20,338 bases of DNA. Origin: a virus. Below, piece after piece: positions 17,754 to 20,338 of this stretch. Every line of letters starts with the position of its first letter. The stretch's first letter is position 1. A model generated the notes under the pieces. The model was not told the DNA's origin. It did no database searches and saw only the letters and a list, made by a program, of their open reading frames with translations. A program made the translations under genes and the position numbers. The stretch covers positions 1 through 20,338 of the IMG/VR virus record IMGVR_UViG_3300029787_000431; one strand, given 5' to 3'.

Positions 17754-18288
17754 ATTTAATTGTAATAAACTTAGAGTAAACTCTATATAACTTTTCGTTT
17801 TCAATAACAAACTCGTATTTTGAAAACGGCTCAAAACCTACAATATCTCCTTCGCTAAAACTTCCATCAGTATATTTAATTACACCTTTAGTTTTATGTT
17901 CTACTTCAATATCGAATTTATTAATAGATTTTATAGGTTTAACAAAACAAAAACCTTGCATTGGCTTCCAAGTGTCTTTTGACTTATAAGCAAATATTTG
18001 ATCCTTGTTTACAAAGTACATATCTTCACGATAGTAAGCTTTACTGTTTCGCTCTTTGCCTTTTATATCATGCCACCTTCTAAACACATTATGATGAACT
18101 ATAATAGTATCACCAACTTTAAGCTTAGAGCCTGCATTTATAGGTAAGGCTAATATTTCAGCTTCTCTATTAACGTATTGATGATTAAAAACCTCTGTGT
18201 TAACTATTAAGCTTTTACCATCTACATCTACAGAATTATTATATCTTTTACCTAAAGGCTTTATAATATAGTTATACAAAGACTTCAC
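17707..18288 (-). CDS. Tandem GroES-like (Cpn10) phage co-chaperonin
   Basis: A 193-residue protein in which I see two GroES-like halves. Half one (1-101): NYIIKP (6-11), a loop with KSLIVN (25-30) where GroES has its GGIVL mobile-loop motif, EILALP (44-49), LKVGDTIIVH (56-65) and YFVNKDQIFAY (91-101). These line up with GroES strands RVIVK, GEVLAVG, VKVGDIVIF and LIMSESDILAI. Half two (110-179): GFCFVKP (112-118), KGVIKY (134-139), FSEGDIVGFEP (144-154) and KLYRVYSKFITIKY (166-179), with a shorter loop. The C-terminus ends EEEYNPSWA. The start is GTG in a TAGTG overlap with the previous stop, implying coupled translation. By analogy with T4 gp31 it would cap host GroEL so that capsid subunits fold. 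Alignment was by eye. Confidence 0.78.
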   Translation of the reverse strand: MKSLYNYIIKPLGKRYNNSVDVDGKSLIVNTEVFNHQYVNREAEILALPINAGSKLKVGDTIIVHHNVFRRWHDIKGKERNSKAYYREDMYFVNKDQIFAYKSKDTWKPMQGFCFVKPIKSINKFDIEVEHKTKGVIKYTDGSFSEGDIVGFEPFSKYEFVIENEKLYRVYSKFITIKYEYQGDEEEYNPSWA

Positions 18289-18509
18289 TAGTATTCTAAG
18301 TTATACTCTACAGATATTGCCATGTTTTTGTTGAAGTCTTTCCAAGGCAAAACGTCTTTACCTTTCTTTATATATATACTATACTTTTCTTCTTCTTCAA
18401 TAATGTCGCAAATAGTATGACCACCATACACTTCTTGATTAACAGAGTAGTGCATAGCGTCAATCTTGTAGTCTTTACCTATTGTAATTTTACGGATTAA
18501 CTTGCTCAT
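18288..18509 (-). CDS. Small hypothetical protein in the packaging operon
   Basis: A 73-residue protein, MSKLIRKITIGKDYKIDAMH at the start, with an early basic strand (KLIRKITIGKDYK), a middle VYGGHTICDIIEEEEKYSIY and a final KGKDVLPWKDFN. The alternation suggests a small beta-barrel fold, but I recognise no function; similar short proteins recur near terminase genes in marine phages as I remember them. It overlaps the coiled-coil gene upstream by 20 bases and the GTG start of the GroES-like gene by one base (TAGTG). The ATG is preceded by an A-rich leader (AAAAACAAA). The tight overlaps on both sides support it being a real gene. Confidence 0.75.
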   Translation of the reverse strand: MSKLIRKITIGKDYKIDAMHYSVNQEVYGGHTICDIIEEEEKYSIYIKKGKDVLPWKDFNKNMAISVEYNLEY

Positions 18510-18771
18510 TTTGTTTTTCTGTTATAACGCCATCAGCAATACTAATATCTACGTTGCCGTATTCTTCTTTAAGTTTTTCTTGAATACTATTAGCCATAGT
18601 TTGAAGCTGCATTATTTCATGAAGAAGATTATGCTTTTTTACTTCTATAGATCCAACATCTGATTGAGCCCCTTGAATAGCTCTAACTACAGTTTGTATC
18701 TCGTTTAATTGTTCTTTTGTAATTTTTTTAGGGCCAAGGTCTTTTACCTTAGGCGTTTTTCTTTTTGCCAT
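18490..18771 (-). CDS. Small coiled-coil protein of unknown function
   Basis: A 93-residue protein with a basic N-terminus (MAKRKTPKVKDLGPKKITKE), a long amphipathic helix pair at about 17-72 (EQLNEIQTVVRAIQGAQSDV, then LLHEIMQLQTMANSIQEKLK) and a short acidic beta-like end (NVDISIADGVI). The pattern is that of a helical hairpin or coiled coil, perhaps prefoldin-like in shape. It opens the run of small overlapping genes before the terminase. The ATG follows an AT-only leader (TTAAATTAAATAAA) after a 28-base gap from the LamG gene. Function not recognised; a structural adaptor is only a guess. Confidence 0.76.
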   Translation of the reverse strand: MAKRKTPKVKDLGPKKITKEQLNEIQTVVRAIQGAQSDVGSIEVKKHNLLHEIMQLQTMANSIQEKLKEEYGNVDISIADGVITEKQNEQVNP

Positions 18772-18799
18772 TTTATTTAATTTAATTAGTTATTTAATT

Positions 18800-19849
18800 T
18801 TAAAGACTTACAAAGCTAATATCTCCTGATAAGTCTGCGCCGGTTTTCATATAATCAACCATATTATGATTTAATGGATAGTATAATACAGGTGGTAGAG
18901 CTTTTGGTACTACAAACGCACTATCATTATTAACTGTCTCTCTGTAATCGTTAAAGTTTCCACTATTGTATAATGCCGTTGCTTGTGAAGATGATAATTC
19001 ATAGTTAAATACAGCAAAGTCTCTTATACGCATAGATGATAAAGTTGAATTATATGCAGTTGAGCCACTGTTATAAGCACTTGTTTTTTGTCTATAAGTT
19101 CCTATGCCAAGAAAGTTTGCGGTATCATTTGTAAACTGAGGATCATCATCTCCTGTGCCAATATCTATGTTCATACCTAGAGATGTACCATTCCAATAAA
19201 CGTCCCAAGCAGCACCACCTGTTTGTTCACCTCTAGTAAAAACTAAATGAACATAACCTTCAGTATTAGTGTTGCCAGGATTATCTGTGTCCCAAAGACT
19301 GTTAGTGCTGCTACCGCTAGACCCTGTACCTGTTGTACCGTTAACATCGTGCATAGCTCTTTGAGTGCCAGCCCTATCAGTTCCACCATCTAAAAGAACA
19401 GTAATCCTATTTCTAAAGCTACTACCACTTCTATAATTTAAATAAGCAAGAATAGACATATCGCCACCTAAAGCATTAGATGTATTCATTTGAAATAAAA
19501 TTAAATTAGTAGTTCCGTTTGACCAATTACCACTTGAAGCACTGCCTGAATGACTCCATGTAGGTTTAATCCACATTGAAAAACCTATCTTGTCGCCAAA
19601 GTCAGCGTCTGTAGTTAATAAATCTTGTATTGAAACTCCACTGTTTTGAGTGCCTAGTTCTGTAATATTTCCATCGGCAGCTAATTGTAATCCGGGTTCA
19701 AAGTTATAACCAGCAATTCTTTCGCCATCTGTATAATTGCCATCAAACTCGTGCCCGTTAGTTTGACAAGCGTGAGTCGCAGCCCATTCATAGCGATTTG
19801 CGTTATTGCTAGGTTTTACACTAGATAAAGAAGCGTTTAATCCTATCAT
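18800..19849 (-). CDS. LamG/concanavalin-like domain protein, likely surface adhesion or glycan binding
   Basis: I choose the ATG at 19849 (MIGLNASLSSVKPSN, 349 residues) because it overlaps the previous stop as TAATG and has GGAGA a few bases upstream; the longer frame begins with a TTG. Residues of about 85-298 have the LamG-like jelly-roll pattern: KIGFSMWIKPTW (88-99), EGYVHLVFTRGEQ (197-209), WDVYWNGTSLGM (215-226), NFLGIGTYRQ (245-254), and the closing MRIRDFAVFNYELSSSQATA (273-292) with LYNSGNF. Such domains bind glycans or act as decoration on phage heads and tails. There is no signal peptide. A Gly/Ser/Thr/Asn-rich stretch at 160-197 may be a flexible loop. It sits upstream of the packaging genes, away from the tail genes. 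Ligand unknown. Confidence 0.78.
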   Translation of the reverse strand: MIGLNASLSSVKPSNNANRYEWAATHACQTNGHEFDGNYTDGERIAGYNFEPGLQLAADGNITELGTQNSGVSIQDLLTTDADFGDKIGFSMWIKPTWSHSGSASSGNWSNGTTNLILFQMNTSNALGGDMSILAYLNYRSGSSFRNRITVLLDGGTDRAGTQRAMHDVNGTTGTGSSGSSTNSLWDTDNPGNTNTEGYVHLVFTRGEQTGGAAWDVYWNGTSLGMNIDIGTGDDDPQFTNDTANFLGIGTYRQKTSAYNSGSTAYNSTLSSMRIRDFAVFNYELSSSQATALYNSGNFNDYRETVNNDSAFVVPKALPPVLYYPLNHNMVDYMKTGADLSGDISFVSL

Positions 19850-20202
19850 TAGTCTCCAAAATAACAAATTATACCACCATCAGCGTCTGCAGCTGGAGTA
19901 ACACTTGTCCATCTACCAAATATAGTAGAGCCACCAGGAAATTTAGCGCCAGATAAAGCTAAACCACCATCACCGTGGTCAGTAGCATTAGTACCTGACG
20001 TGTCTTGCTCGTGAGCAGCTGAAACTGTATTAAAATACATTAATGGATCTTCAGACACTAAAGCTCCAATTGTATTATCAGCTATAAAATATATAGCTAT
20101 TATAACTTTTCCCGCTGGAGGTGTTACTGCTGTAGCAGTATCACAATAAGCGCTTCCTAACTGTCCAAATTGATAAGCTACTTCTGTTGAATTTATTCCC
20201 AT
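19849..20202 (-). CDS. Small beta-rich phage protein of unknown role
   Basis: A 117-residue protein starting MGINSTEVAYQFGQLGSAYC. It contains TPPAGKVIIAIYFIADNTIG, SEDPLMYFNT, a His/Asp/Gly-rich loop (EQDTSGTNATDHGDGG), and a closing FPGGSTIFGRWTSV with DGGIICYFGD. The strand pattern suggests a compact beta-sandwich, as in small capsid decoration or fiber-tip proteins. I remember similar short proteins in uncultured marine phages but know no function. Its stop shares one base with the ATG of the LamG gene, so the two are probably made together and may act in the same virion structure. ATG start with an AT leader (AAATAAATAAA). Confidence 0.78.
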   Translation of the reverse strand: MGINSTEVAYQFGQLGSAYCDTATAVTPPAGKVIIAIYFIADNTIGALVSEDPLMYFNTVSAAHEQDTSGTNATDHGDGGLALSGAKFPGGSTIFGRWTSVTPAADADGGIICYFGD

Positions 20203-20207
20203 TTTAT

Positions 20208-20338
20208 TTATTTATTAGTTTGTTCGTTTTTCTTTGAACTTCCACCGAAGAAGAAGTCTATTATTGTATTTACTTTAGCACTCATAGCACCAAATATTGT
20301 TGATATAAAACTTATTTCAAATTCACCAAGCTCAAGCG
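20208..20338 (-). CDS. C-terminal part of an unidentified protein, 5' end outside the window
   Basis: An open frame enters from the window edge and ends with TAA at 20210-20208, leaving 42 readable residues that include LELGEFEISFISTIFGAMSA and end IIDFFFGGSSKKNEQTNK. It is five bases upstream of the 117-residue gene and in the same direction. A hydrophobic stretch precedes a Lys-rich hydrophilic tail, a layout seen in small membrane proteins such as holins, but too little is present to say. An internal ATG (MSAKVNT) could also start a 25-residue peptide. Confidence 0.6.
   Translation of the reverse strand, partial: LELGEFEISFISTIFGAMSAKVNTIIDFFFGGSSKKNEQTNK

Noticed and set aside
19850-19867. 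Six-residue longer N-terminus for the LamG protein
   Set aside because: It begins with TTG and overlaps the upstream gene more; the ATG at 19849 has a purine-rich site and a TAATG overlap.
1-20338. tRNA genes, CRISPR arrays, insertion sequences, integrase or attachment sites
   Set aside because: Reading both strands I found no cloverleaf, regular spaced repeats, transposase or integrase motifs.

Overview
The window looks like part of the structural and packaging region of a tailed, podovirus-type double-stranded DNA phage. It is AT-rich, every supportable gene lies on the minus strand, and coding is almost gapless. I see no rRNA, tRNA, CRISPR array, insertion sequence, integrase or host metabolic gene. 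The terminase, portal, major capsid and tail-ring/muzzle proteins resemble, from remembered family patterns and not from a search, those of crAss-like phages and related uncultured marine phages. Start codons are preceded by A/T-rich leaders and mostly lack a Shine-Dalgarno sequence, which fits a Bacteroidota host (perhaps a marine flavobacterium). The host assignment is inference only.

Read in the direction of transcription (high to low coordinates): (1) 20338-18800: the tail of an unidentified gene, a small beta-rich protein, and a LamG/concanavalin-like adhesion protein translationally coupled to it. (2) 18771-17475: four small overlapping genes: a coiled-coil protein, a 73-residue unknown, a protein with two GroES-like halves in one chain, and a helical protein in the small-terminase position. 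(3) 17475-12845: large terminase (ATPase plus nuclease) and portal with a long glutamine-rich coiled-coil tail. (4) 12822-10082: an acidic scaffold-like protein and the HK97-fold major capsid protein, followed at once by a strong terminator with a UNCG-type tetraloop. (5) 10019-7005: a virion protein of unassigned role, an RNA hairpin, and two connector/tail ring proteins, one carrying an inserted carbohydrate-binding-like domain. (6) 7001-1: a 1765-residue tail muzzle/stabilization protein with an inserted jelly-roll-like region and a poly-serine C-terminus, then a large beta-rich structural protein cut by the window edge.

Together the genes give a module for capsid assembly, DNA packaging and the head-tail connector. 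A phage co-chaperonin may help the host GroEL fold capsid subunits, the scaffold-like protein may guide assembly around the portal, the terminase fills the head, and the ring and muzzle proteins close it and form the short tail. Several proteins carry add-on jelly-roll modules that may bind glycans. The most interesting items are the tandem GroES-like protein, the carbohydrate-binding-like insertion in a ring protein, the poly-serine tail, a peptide motif shared by portal and scaffold, and two RNA hairpins whose G-U pairs point to the minus-strand transcript.
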